In this document: positions 1 to 10,566 of the stretch, in pieces
Numbering within the stretch: the first letter of the stretch is position 1
Layout of the letters: every line of letters begins with the position of its first letter
Assembly: GCA_949987705.1 (NCBI GenBank)
Contig: OX465281.1
Span: 86,394,543-86,458,542, forward strand
Length of the DNA: 64,000 nt
Source: Thereva unica
Taxonomy: Eukaryota > Arthropoda > Insecta > Diptera > Therevidae
Direction of reading: 5' to 3'
Notes under the pieces: generated by a model
What the model was told of the DNA's origin: nothing
Databases searched by the model: none
Seen by the model: the letters and a program-made list of their open reading frames with translations, nothing else
Program-made: the position numbers and the translations under genes

Positions 1-304
1 AATGTTATGATAAGGGATAATAGTAAAGGGCTGAAACTATCCCTACATCGTCTGAATATATAAAGGTTTGAAAAAAATGTTTTTCAGCTTTATTCTTCAA
101 ATTCGGTTTAATCAGCTAAAATAAATTATTTTCAACTACGCCTAGAAAGAAGAATTTGAAAAAAGGCTGATTGTTTTTTGCATTTCTTTCTGCTCCCTTT
201 AAAATTAATTGGCTCCCTAAAAGATTGTATGGGACGAAGAAATCAGGTAATTGGCTAGGTGACCATAAAGGGTGACAATACCATACTCAAGTAGACTGGC
301 TCTC

Positions 305-357
305 GTTCGCGTAGGTAAAGCGGTTCGCGTAGGTAAAGCGGTTCGCGTAGGTAAAGC
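305..357. repeat. 18-bp tandem repeat, about three units
   Basis: The unit gttcgcgtaggtaaagcg is repeated head to tail almost perfectly about three times. 18 bp is a multiple of three, so the repeat stays open as VRVGKA units in one frame. I see no gene context for that frame and regard it as a minisatellite. The motif ggtaa plus ctaggtaa recurs in the nearby stretch 870-905. Confidence 0.85.
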
Positions 358-752
358 TTCATTGGATGTGGTTGGCGGACTGCTTGGTAAAACAATACTT
401 GGGTTTGGAATAGTCTATGCCGATGCGGATGCAATTATTAATGATCATGAATGTAGGGAGCGGAGTATGCATACAGCTAGTGACATATTCAGGCGTACAT
501 GCGTTCAATTCGTTGATAAATAATATAGAAGTGTGTGTATTCAAATGCGACCTGACGGTATGTTCCATGAATGGAATGCATGCCACGCAAAGGTCGGACT
601 ACTTTTAACTTTTTCTGTGATGCCGCATTCGAAATAGCACACACAAGTATGCACAACAAACACATGCACTTTGCATGCACTCGTTATTTAGATTTTCGGG
701 CTATGTGTGAAAGCCGGGATGGAAAAAAACCATGCAATTTTATGAACCTCCC

Positions 753-1320
753 CAGCGGGAAAACTAGGGAGGGGTTACTCAGGTAACCCAAGAATTCATT
801 AATGATTTGTGTAACCGCCTACATGGTAATCGAAAAGTTCTACTGCAAATTTAGGAAACTGGAAGTCTTTACATTGTAATGGCTAGGTAAGCGACTAGGT
901 AATACTTTCGTTGGAAATGTGATGTGCTTTTATTATTCTTTGTTTTGTCGAATCCTCTCTTCTTGAGTTTATTCCGTCCTCAATATTCGTTCGGAGTGGA
1001 TCGTGACCAAGTGCAGTCAAAAAGATTTCTTGCTAGTAAAATTCTCACCAAATGTAGCAGAAATGCAAAGGTAATTTTGGATAGTAATGTTTGTAATGCT
1101 AAAAAGGGTAGCCAGAAATTTATTCCGAATGCCTTACATGGTAATCTATGCATTCACTTAATACACTTCACTACTGAAATAAGTCCTCGTCTGTAATGCC
1201 TGCAGTAAGTACTTACCGCCCTAGGACATCCCTATGTAAAAGTAAGCTATTATTTCATCACAAAGGTAATGGGTCCATCTCATTACCTCCTCGCTTACCT
1301 AGCCATTACATTTCCCGCTG
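753..1320. mobile_element. MITE-like element with short terminal inverted repeats
   Basis: The left end starts with CCCAGCGGGAAA and the right end is its reverse complement, tttcccgctggg. A second inverted pair lies inside: tgtaatggctaggtaagcg near 877-896 and its complement near 1291-1311. The intervening DNA holds an open stretch of 90 codons at 924-1196 that I do not recognise. I found no clear target-site duplication, so the outer limits rest on the inverted ends alone. The superfamily is unknown. Confidence 0.5.
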
Positions 1321-1840
1321 GGTCTGAATGCAATGCATGTACGCTTGCATATGTCACCAGCTTACTTCCATGAGGCGAATGTTTAGATTTTCGTGCCTGT
1401 GGCGGTAGTATCTATGCCTGTGGCGGAAGCGTGCATACCCGTGTGGGATGCGCACTTATATACTAGGTGCACCGCGTGTATGCTTTTAAGAAAATTAGAC
1501 AATAAAAATTATTTTTACTCGGTTACTTTTAGGTTTTAATGTAAATAGGAATTCATAAATATTGATATTTTGAAATAGTATTTGTATCAAGTCCGTCAGT
1601 AGATTCGTCACTATTCTTCCTGCATCGGTCGTTGGCCTGAATTTTCTCAAGCGTACTATAGATTCGACAGACTTTCCACTATATCTATTGCATATTACTA
1701 GCCGTTGGGAACAAAACTTTTACTTCTAAAGTGTGGTCTTAAGCACACTCATATTTTTTTTTATAGTAAATAGTATCCCACCAAAAAAACATTAAAAATG
1801 TGAATTAGACGTTCGTGGGCGCGGAAATTATTTATTGGGA

Positions 1841-2520
1841 GAGTTTAAATCACACTTATAACAAAAAGAAGTGATATGGATTAGTCAAGATGAATCTTAA
1901 TAGCATGAAATAATTAAACACGTGCATTTACGAACGAATTCAAAGGAATTTTATCACAATTTTGGAGCATAAATCTTATCTGTCTTTCAAAATGTAACAA
2001 ATTTTATTAGAAACACCATGGAGGCTATACAAGGAAATATAACTCTTATGGGAAAAATAACCGGAAATGGATGGGTAGCAGAAACTAAACTTCTAGTTCA
2101 TTGTTTGCCACAGATGTCGCCTAAAGCTGACGCGCCCCACATGAAGTTAGCTGAATTTTACCCGAAAATGAAGCAATGCAAAAAAAATTCATTGGAAAAT
2201 AATAAAAATTCATTAGAAAATTCATAAATTGGTTAAATACGAAAAATGAAGCTGATTTTTTAAGTTAGGCTTAAACATAATATTTTAGCAGTTAACGGAC
2301 TTTGCCATCAACCGGATGAATATACTCGGCCATGTTTTTTGGGGTACATGTGACTGTGGCGCCCTCATTAATCAAACGAAAAGTGACAACACGGAGTTAT
2401 ACCTCCTTGTATAGTCTCCCTGAGAAACACTATAGACGTGTTTAATTATTTCATGATATTAACGATTCATCTTGGCTAATCCATATCACTTGTTTTTGTT
2501 ATAAGTGTGTCTTAAACTGT
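1841..2520. mobile_element. Non-autonomous element with about 80-bp inverted arms
   Basis: The segment 1841-1924 (cacttataacaaaaagaagt, then gtgatatggattag and so on to aattaaacacgtg) recurs in reverse complement at about 2437-2520 with roughly 90 percent identity by eye. The arms enclose about 510 bp. An open stretch of 69 codons starting at 2018 lies between the arms. I do not recognise it, and its last third is an AT-rich direct repeat (aaaaattcattggaaaat and aaaaattcattagaaaat), so it may not be translated. The structure is that of a foldback or MITE. I could not define a target duplication. Confidence 0.7.
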
Positions 2521-2689
2521 CCTGAAAGTGGGATATCACTCTTTTTTGTTTTAATACATTCTAAAATAAAAAATAATTAATCTTTTGTATAAAGAAATAT
2601 TATGTATTTCATAGTTCATTATATTTTTTTATTTATTTTATAAATAACAAAATGCAGGAATTCAAATTAATAATATTGCTCTCTTGAGA

Positions 2690-3493
2690 TGACCCCCGTG
2701 GATCAAACGAGATATTAAGTATACAATATCGATTATTCTGGTCTACTTTTGATACCCTTTCATTTGATACCCATGTCGAAGGGTATGTGCAGAAAATGGT
2801 AATCCGCCCTTTTGAGATGACCGCGGTGGTTCTAACGGTATATTGAGTATACTATATTCCTTATTGACTTCTACTTATGGTATCCTTTCATTTGATACCC
2901 ATATCGAGGGGGTTGTGAAGAAAATGGTAATCCGCCCTCTTGAGATGACCGCCGTGGATTTAATAATATACTGAGTATATTATATCGCTTATTGTGTTCT
3001 ACTTATGATACCCTTTCATTTGATACCCATGTCGAGAGGGTTGTGAAGAAAATAGTAATCCGCCCTCTTCAAATGACCGCCGTGGATCTAACCACATATT
3101 GACTATATATCGGTTATGGTATTCTATATATGATACCCTTTCAACCGATACCCATGTCGAGGGAGTGGTGAAGAAATGGTAATCCGCCCTCTTGAAACGG
3201 CCGCCATGGATCTAATGACATAGCTTATTGTATTCTACTTATCATATTCATTCAATTTATACCCATGTCGAGGTTGTTGTAAAGAAAATGGTAATGCACC
3301 CTCTTGAGATAGATGACCGCCATATGTTGAGTATAATAAATCGCTTATGGCATTCTACTAATTTTACCCTTTCAATTGATACCCATGTCGAGGGAGTGGT
3401 GAAGAAATGGTAATCCGTCCTCTTGAGACGGCCGCCATGGATGTTACGGCATAGCTTAGTCTATGCTACTTATATTATCCTTTCATTTGATAC
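2690..3493. repeat. Satellite-like tandem array, left part (about 120-bp unit)
   Basis: Each unit contains, in order, gatacccatgtcgaggg, gaagaaaatggtaatccg, cctcttgagatgaccgcc, tggatctaac, gagtatactatatcgctta and tctacttatgataccctttc. The recognisable catgtcgag core recurs at about 2773, 2900, 3030, 3154, 3264 and 3384, spaced 110 to 131 bp apart. Units differ from each other by substitutions and small indels, which points to an old array. It continues after 5236 once the inserted LTR is taken out. Confidence 0.88.
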
Positions 3494-3497
3494 CTAT

Positions 3498-5235
3498 TGT
3501 AACGGTCGGAATTATCATTTATTTGGGTTGGGAAATTTATTTTGGGAATCACCTTGTAAGGGGAAATTTTGGAAAAATCACTTTGCGGAAACAGGAAAAT
3601 TAAAAAAAAAAAAGAATAGGCGAGGAAAAAAATAATAATGGAAGATAGTTTTTTTTGGAAAAGGAAAAAGAAAAGGGAGTTCGAATTTAGACGGCTGGAG
3701 GCTTGTAATTTATGAGGAAATAAAAATAGTAAAAAATCAGTTTTTTTTGAACCTATACTACTGGCTGGAAGACAAACACATTCACTAGTCAGTCCATTTG
3801 AAAAAATAACTATTTCGCTTCGAATTAGCAACAATCAGGACTAGTTCGGTGCTGTGAAGTCTAGGCGAAAATACAAGCAAGATTAGGCACCAGAAAAAGT
3901 TACCAATAGGAAAGGAGTTTGGAGAGGTACCGAAGGGGATACCAGCAATACCAAAAAAATTGTTTTTTTTGGCCCTTTAGTGGATGGAGCAGGATATGCA
4001 GGTTTTGGTGTTTTACGTTGATGAAATTTTTAGCAGGGAAAGGTGCGGATTGGTGTTAATCTGTACAAACTGTTTATTTATTTAAGGGGCAAGACCCTGT
4101 GTTTTTAATACTCTTCGTTTATCTGTCACCAAAAGTTCAGAATAAAAGGGAAAGCCGTGTAGAGAAATGGCGGAAGGCATTGGAGAGTAGGTGGATGAAG
4201 AGACAGGTTTAAAATCAGAAGACCGAGGGGGAATGGAGAACAGACCGAAGTTTATCCAAAATTACTTGAACATGGTTTAAATAGTGCAAAGTTGCCGGAA
4301 AATTAGATGATAGTTATCAAACTGCAGACATTAGTATAAATGAAGAATTTCAGGTAATTAAGCAATACCCATAGTGCATCCACACCAGCTGGATCAGAGA
4401 AAAAATACACACGAAAAAAAAAAAAAAAAAACAATACACAAAATAAAATAACCAAAAAAATTTTCTTTTTTGCTTTAATTTGAAAAAAAAAAAAAAAAAA
4501 AACAAAGAAAAATTTATTCCTAATTTAATAATTTTAATAGTAGTTAATATTACCTTTATAATATTCTTGATACTTATTTGTGAATTTGTGTTCCTCCTTG
4601 TCGGATATATGTTGTTCTTGGTTGGTTCCGGGAAAGTTGTTTTCTTCTAAGTGATTTCTGTTGATTGTAATCTCGTTTGTACAAAGCGAGGAGTATTGGC
4701 CAATACTGCGCGCTTTATTGTTATCATTCATACTCATGTTCCCTAAAATCACGTAACTCGTATGTTTTTTTTTTGAATTGTATTCGTTCACGGCTAATAT
4801 TTGACACGGGCAACTCATCAGGTTGTGATTGTTAATGCTCCCATGTAATGTTTGGGTTGATGTTATATTAAAGGATTGTATTTGTTAAAAATGGCCATGC
4901 GTTAAAATTTTTCTTGTGGAATGGTTGAGGGAGGGGGTCATTCCTTTTCAGGGTGATGCGGCTCAGGCGATGACAGGAGGATGATAGACGGAAGTCCAAG
5001 TTGCACAGGCACAGGTAAGTGGTGAACCAACCGCGGTAAGCCCCGGCCACACACCCCACGACCCCTCCGGCGAGTTAGATAACTCCGTGTGGCCGGCGTA
5101 GGAGTTCCGGATTTTCTTTTCATTTCTTATGTATGGTATTGGCTCCTTGGTCATGCTCTTCCGGGCTTGTGGCTAAGGGGGTAATACCTCGCATAAGTGG
5201 CGCCCACTATTTGATCGCGCCATTATGCTAGTACA
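3498..5235. mobile_element. Solo LTR of an LTR retrotransposon, probably Ty3/Gypsy
   Basis: The block interrupts one satellite unit exactly at tacctat|gtcgag. It starts with TGTAACGGTCGG, ends with GCTAGTACA and is flanked by CTAT on both sides (3494-3497 and 5236-5239). The TG...CA ends and 4-bp duplication are those of an LTR retrotransposon. The block has no pol-like reading frame, and 1,738 bp is long but possible for an LTR, so a solo LTR left by recombination is the simplest reading. It contains several long A runs (around 4413-4433 and 4483-4500). About 90 bp around 5003-5103 are related, in opposite orientation, to 37204-37290. The family is not identified. A short non-autonomous LTR element is the alternative. 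Confidence 0.75.
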
Positions 5236-5239
5236 CTAT

Positions 5240-6350
5240 GTCGAGCGGGTGGTGAAGAAAATGGTAATCCGCTCTCTTGAGATAGATGACCGCTATGGAT
5301 CTAACCATATATCAAGAATACTATATCGCTCATGGCATTCTACTAATGATACCATTTCAATTGAAACGCATGTCGAAGGAGTGGTGAAGAAATGGTAATC
5401 CGCCCTCTTGAGACGGCCGTCGTGGATGTTACGGCATAGCTTATTGTATTCTTCTTATCTTACCCTTTCATTTGATACCCATGTCGAGGCAGTTGTGAAG
5501 AAAATGGTAATCCGCCCTCTTGAGATGGCCGAGGTGGAACTAACCATATATTGAGTATACTATATCGCCAATACCATTCAACTAATGGTACCCTTTCAAT
5601 TGATACATATGTCGAGGGAGTGGTGAAGAAATGATAGTATACTATATTGCTTGTTGTATTTCATTTGATAGCCATGTCGAGGGGGTTGTGAAGAAATGGT
5701 AGTCCGTCCTCTTGAGACGGCCGCCATGGATGTTATGACATAGCTTATTGTATTCTACTTATAATACCCTTTCATTTCGAGGGAGTGGTGAAGAAATGAT
5801 AGTATACTATATTGCTTATTGTATTTCATTTGATACCTATGTCGAGGGTGTGGTGAAGAAAATGTTAATGCGTCCTCTTGAGATGATCGCGGTGGATCTA
5901 ACTATTTATTGAGTATACTATATTGCTTATTGTATTCTTCTTATCATTCCCTTTCATTTAATACCCATGTTGAGGGGGTTGTGCGGAAAATGGTAATCCG
6001 ACATCTTGAGATGACCGCCATGGATCTTTCCGTATTATTGAGTATACTATATCGCTTATGACATTCTACTAATGATACCCTTTCAATTGATACCCATGTC
6101 GAGGGAGTGGTGAAGAAATGGTAATCCGGCCTCTTGAGACGGCCGCCATGGATGTTATGACATAGCTTATTGTATTCTTCTTATCTTACCCTTACATTTG
6201 ATACCCATGTCGAGGCGGTTGTGAAGAAAATGGTAATCCGTCCTCTTGAGATGACCGACGTGCATCTAACCATATATTGAGTATAATACTATATTGCTTA
6301 TTGTATTCTACTTATCATTCCCTTTCAATTAATACCCATGTCGAGGAGGT
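5240..6350. repeat. Satellite-like tandem array, right part
   Basis: This is the continuation of the same roughly 120-bp repeat. The catgtcgag core recurs at about 5240, 5370, 5483, 5610, 5675, 5842, 5969, 6097, 6209 and 6338. Some units are truncated: around 5630-5680 and 5775-5840, pieces carrying tcgagggagtggtgaagaaatg are followed directly by atagtatactatattgctt. The duplication of that junction suggests that a rearranged unit was itself amplified. Confidence 0.88.
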
Positions 6351-6359
6351 GGTGAGAGT

Positions 6360-6634
6360 CTTCAGACGTGTGACAGTTTAATAAGAATACATTTTGTTAA
6401 TCATCGAAATGATAGGGAATGCTATTTGACGTCAACAGTGCTACATTCGATTAACTTGTAACGAATATGTCATATTTTTAGAAATAATTTACAATTAAAC
6501 ACATGGCAAAAGTAGTAACGGTATTTAAAAATTTTACTGTACATCTGTACTATGAACTACATATGTTTTTTATAGTACCTAACGCAATCTGACACCATAG
6601 TTGTGACTAACCACTTTTCTATGAACACAATTTT
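6360..6634. other. AT-rich stretch, nothing recognised
   Basis: This is unique-looking AT-rich DNA between the satellite array and the deleted LTR element. The end (6585-6620) weakly resembles 7466-7510 on the other side of the element, with the shared words ctaaccacttttc and taaacacttttcgactaac. I see no gene. Confidence 0.5.
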
Positions 6635-7448
6635 TGTGGTATCCGATATCGGTGTTGGAAGTAAAAGAGCAGTGTACTTTTTATGTCTTTATTCACTGAC
6701 CACTATCTTACTCTACTTACAGGAAATCAATGATACCAACTTTCTGGAATGTGAGTATGACTTCCCCAAACTGTTCTTTTATTTCCAACGCCGATATCGG
6801 ATACCACATTGGCGACGAGGATAAAAATAAAATAAAATAAAATAAAATGGGTAAGAAAAAACAAAATGGCAGTTTTTTGGAAAATGATCAGTCGGATTAT
6901 AACCAAACAAAACAAATGGCACTGGCAAATTTCATCCTCAACACGAGGCAATTCGATCCCGTGAAAGACGAGAAATTGCTACACATAATTGCCATAAGTA
7001 ATATATCACCTAAAGAGCAGATCAGTGTTTTAATTTCGATTTTAAATGCATGTGCATATAAAACGCTGCGAGACCTATGCATTCCGCACAAGCCGGAAAC
7101 AAAAAGTTTCGAGGAGCTGTGCGAGATTTTAGCCAACATTTTGTGTTGTGAAGACTATCTGGATGGAACGTAAAAATTTTTTTGAAGCTACCAGAAATAT
7201 AGATGAAACTATAAATTCATGGCATGCAAGAATCACGGAATTAGCAGCAGATTGCAAGTTTGGTTCTGAAATAACCTTACTTTTAAAATTGAAGTTTATA
7301 ACAGGTTTCAGTGGAAAATGTTTGAAAAGTTGCCACAAGAAAAACCTGACATTAACTTACAGGAAATCAATGATACCAATTTTCTGGAAAGTGAGCATGA
7401 CTTCCCCAAACTGTTCTTTTATTTCCAACACCGATATCGGATACCACA
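6635..7448 (+). mobile_element. Internally deleted LTR retrotransposon with 174-bp 5' LTR
   Basis: The 5' LTR at 6635-6808 starts TGTGGTATCCGATATCGG and ends CCGATATCGGATACCACA. It is followed at once by a primer-site-like TGGCGACGAGGAT (6810-6822) and then by a gag reading frame. The last 95 bp of the LTR recur at 7354-7448 with a few differences, as the remains of the 3' LTR. The shared word acttacaggaaatc marks the deletion point: gag runs into the middle of the 3' LTR, so pol and half of the 3' LTR are gone. The 5-bp duplications expected at the outer ends are not visible (aattt versus gtttg). Confidence 0.75.
6847..7345 (+). pseudogene. Ty3/Gypsy-type gag, frameshifted and truncated
   Basis: The frame opens with an ATG at 6847 after an AAAATA-rich leader and reads FDPVKDEKLLHIIAISNI, then FEELCEILANIL. 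After a frameshift near 7150-7175 it continues as IWMERKNFFEATRNIDETI, NSWHARITELAADCKFGSE and LLKLKFITGFSGKC. The order (capsid-like helix region, then R-x-F plus an ELR/LAxxCxFG-like motif) is what insect Gypsy gag proteins show at residues of about 30-190. The frame breaks again at about 7320 and then merges into the 3' LTR. No zinc knuckle and no pol follow. In life the protein would build the particle shell. This copy cannot. Confidence 0.75.
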
Positions 7449-7777
7449 GTTTGTTAATCACCTAATGGCATCTGGCATCAACAGTGCGAGTAAACACTTT
7501 TCGACTAACTATTAGCGCCATCTCATTTATTGAGCAATTGAAATAACTTATAACGCCATCTGATAGAATAATTTTGAGTACCCACTTTTTTAGACTGAAG
7601 GAGAAAAAAAAGTTCGTTTCGAAATGTAAAAAGTGTAAAAATAAAGAAAACGAAGAAAGATAGGAAAAAAACTCATAGAATAATAAATTATTTATATTTT
7701 GGTTATCGGTTACAAATGAAAAATTACTTATATTGCTTATAAAAAAGTGATAAATCGCATTATTTTATAAAAACTAG

Positions 7778-7905
7778 TGGGATGTTGTGCCTAGAGACTA
7801 GCCACTAATTACGCTTTTTCCTGATATTCTTTCTGTTGAATAACACTTCAGACTGGATGACAATATACATATTAAGTGGAGATTGTGAAGATTCACGAAA
7901 ACAAT
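7778..7905 (+). repeat. Fragment of the 44.3-45.7 kb repeat family
   Basis: From gtgggatgttgtgcctagag to gattgtgaagattcacgaaaac this stretch matches 45171-45290 in the same orientation and 13462-13335 in the opposite one. It borders the large foldback on its left. The word cactagt-free equivalent on the right side, gagtctctaggcacaacatc at 12521, is the inverted counterpart, which suggests that the foldback arose in or beside this family. Confidence 0.75.
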
Positions 7906-8227
7906 CCAACAACTACAACACATACAAATACAACTACATATAATATTGTTAAAAATTCGGCTTACCGCACCTTTTGTTAACCGACTTCAAAAAACGAGGT
8001 GGTTACTCAATTCGACGTGTAAGTATTTTGTAGTCCTGTTCACGCATAACTTTGTAACCCAATGACTTTTTTGCCTTTGGTTCATTTGAAGGGGGAGTTT
8101 CCCACGGTGGTCCCGTTAAATTTTTTCGAAATTCTGATAAAGGAGTTCGAAGTTAGGCATAAAAAACTGTTAAAATTAGTTTAACCTAAACATTTCATAG
8201 GCACCGAACAAATTACTTTATTGTTGT

Positions 8228-8322
8228 AAATCCGGCAGCAGGCCGATGGTGGAGCGGGTAGAGCGTCGGATCCTCGGTTCCGCGGCGTGTAGCGTTGAAG
8301 GTTCGAGCCTGGACCGGCAGCA
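8228..8322 (+). other. tRNA-like Pol III segment, left arm, copy 1
   Basis: tggtggagcgggtagagcg has the form of a tRNA A box, and ggttcgagcctg 50 bases later is a perfect B box. A T-arm stem (AGG/CCT) can be drawn, but the acceptor stem does not close, so it is not a functional tRNA gene. It suggests a tRNA-derived SINE head or a Pol III promoter carried by the foldback. Confidence 0.6.
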
Positions 8323-8396
8323 TTTTTGTTTTCTTTTTCTCTTTTTGTTCTTTCTGAAATGATTTATTAGCATATTAGTCAACCACCGGTAGTGTC

Positions 8397-8476
8397 TGCC
8401 ATGGCGCAAGGGCTACGGAAAAATCCTTCGTCTGTGGGGCTGCGGGTTCGATTCTTCGGCTCGCGGTGCTTTTTTT
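8397..8476 (+). other. tRNA-like Pol III segment, left arm, copy 2
   Basis: catggcgcaagggctacgg resembles an A box and gcgggttcgattctt a B box. A run of eight T follows at 8470, which could act as a Pol III terminator. A complete cloverleaf does not fold, in particular at the acceptor stem. It lies only about 75 bp after the previous tRNA-like segment, and the two differ in sequence. Confidence 0.6.
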
Positions 8477-9029
8477 TCATCATAATAATTTATTTTTTAT
8501 AATTTCCTTCGGGGAATTTTGTTTTATTTTTTTTATGGCATATAGTGTAGTACAGTATAAACTATTGTATATTAAATAAAGAAATACACCATGACGTGGG
8601 CGAAGAATCAAAAAATTTTATTGTTTACATTTAATTTCTCCGATATCAATGGCAATTAAGCTTATATTTCCTAGATTTGTATGTGTGTGCAGTGTAAACA
8701 AATCTTGCAACTTGATTTTGACCCACTTCCATATAAGCGATCAGCTGCAAATTTTACACATGCGTATAATGACGAGTATAGTACAGTAGATAAGCAATTT
8801 CTTTTAATTTTCCCCAGAGAATTTTGTTTCATATTAAATAAGTTTTTTTTAAATTTGTCCGAAAATATGCAAAGACTTTACTGCAAAAACTATTTAGCTG
8901 CTGTTTCGATTTTTTTCAATGGCGCAGCGTCGGTTATACTTCTTAGAATGGATTTAAAAAGAAGAATCATTCTCGCAATACGTACGCTGCGTCGTCGATT
9001 AAACGATGCTACGGCAGCGTGTTATACTT

Positions 9030-10566
9030 ATAGTCCAGTCAAAATAGACGAAAAAACGCCATAATTGGAAGATAATTCCGAAGTTGCTGAAAATTGGAAC
9101 AGCCGTTAAAAACATTATTATACGTAAGCTGTAGAGACTGCCACGCGATTGGGCGGCTGCAAACTTTTTTATTCAAGGTCAAAGGGTCAAAATATCAGTT
9201 TTTTGCAAATATCTGCTAAACCGTACGTCTTATCACAAAATTGTGTTTACAACGTTTGTAGATTAGGCGATTATCTACAAAAAAGTATATTATACATTTT
9301 CTCGTAGGAATTGCCATTTCTGAGATATTGTCGTTTTAATAAGTTAAAATACTCATATTCTATCATTCCCGACTTGTAAAGGTCATCAGAAATTTAATAA
9401 ATCCTTTGTTGGAGTACGCGGCTAATATTTTCAGGGGTGATTCCTGGATATATTTGGAGAAAAAAATTGTTCTACAGAGGGCGGCTATCTCCACTATCCA
9501 CTAAGATACAGGGTGATTAGGGAAAAAATTTTGTTTTTTTTTAAATTTACTGAAATTTGAATAACTCCTAAAGTAATTATGATAGAGTAGCCTAATTAGG
9601 CTCATCTTTTAGGTAAATGTGTATTCTTTTATTTGGTATAAAGCACAGCAACCTGAGTGACTCCGTTCAAAAAATATATAGGCTCAAACAATGCTTAGAA
9701 TCTAGACCTGGCAGATTTATTCGTTTTTCTCAGAAAATTCGTTACTAACAGTACATTTTTTTTTGCTTTTCTGATGCACCAAACTATTACCTACAATATT
9801 TCCATATACAATAAGTGTTTATTTTGGGTAGTTTTGTAGGTAGTAGTAGTAGTAGTTTTATCGTGAACAAATAAAAAGTTACTCGTCTTTCAACTGCGGC
9901 ATAATAGCATTGGTTTGAGCCTACATATTTTTTGAACGGAGTCACTCAGGCTGCTATGTTTTACACCAAATTAAAGAATACACATTTACCTAAAAGATGA
10001 GCCTAATTAGGCTACTTTATGATAATTACTTTAGGAGTTATTCAAATTTCAGTAAATTAAAAAAAAAACAAAATTTTTTCCCTAATCACCCTGTATCTTA
10101 GTGGATAGTGGAGATAGCCGCCCTCTGTAGAACAATTTTTTTCTCCAAATATATCCAGGAATCACCCCTGAAAATATTAGCCGCGTACTCCAACAAAGGA
10201 TTTATTAAATTTCTGATGACCTTTACAAGTCGGGAATGATAGAATATGAGTATTTTAACTTATTAAAACGACAATATCTCAGAAATGGCAATTCCTACGA
10301 GAAAATGTATAATATACTTTTTTGTAGATAATCGCCTAATCTACAAACGTTATAAACACAATTTTCTGATAAGACGTACGGTTTAGCAGATATTTGCAAA
10401 AAACTGATATTTTGACCCTTTGACCTTGAATAAAAAAGTTTGCAGCCGCCCAATCGCGTGGCAGTCTCTACAGCTTACGTATAATAATGTTTTTAACGGC
10501 TGTTCCAATTTTCAGCAACTTCGGAATTATCTTCAGTCAAATCTCTAATTTGACTGGACTATTATC
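9030..10566. repeat. Inner inverted repeat, arms of about 660 bp
   Basis: Arms 9030-9700 and 9905-10566 are near-perfect reverse complements, for example gtagagactgccacgcgatt at 9130 and its complement at 10460. The outer ends carry tagtccagtcaaa. On the right this becomes a 23-bp palindrome, cagtcaaat...atttgactg (10535-10557). The loop holds a tagtagtag microsatellite. The ends look like those of an independent foldback placed inside, or built into, the outer one. Confidence 0.82.

Noticed and set aside
2018..2227. A host exon of 69 codons
   Set aside because: It lies between the arms of an inverted-repeat element, has no recognisable domain and ends in an AT-rich direct repeat.
4868..5154. 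Overlapping open stretches of about 60 codons in the GC-rich part of the solo LTR
   Set aside because: Three frames are open at the same place because of composition. No motif, and the location is inside an LTR.
2690..6350. CRISPR array
   Set aside because: The spacing is regular but the whole unit, not only a short repeat, is similar from copy to copy. There are no unique spacers and no cas genes, and the context is eukaryotic.
8228..8476. Two genuine tRNA genes
   Set aside because: A and B boxes are good, but the acceptor stems do not pair and the anticodon arms are irregular. I list them as tRNA-like.
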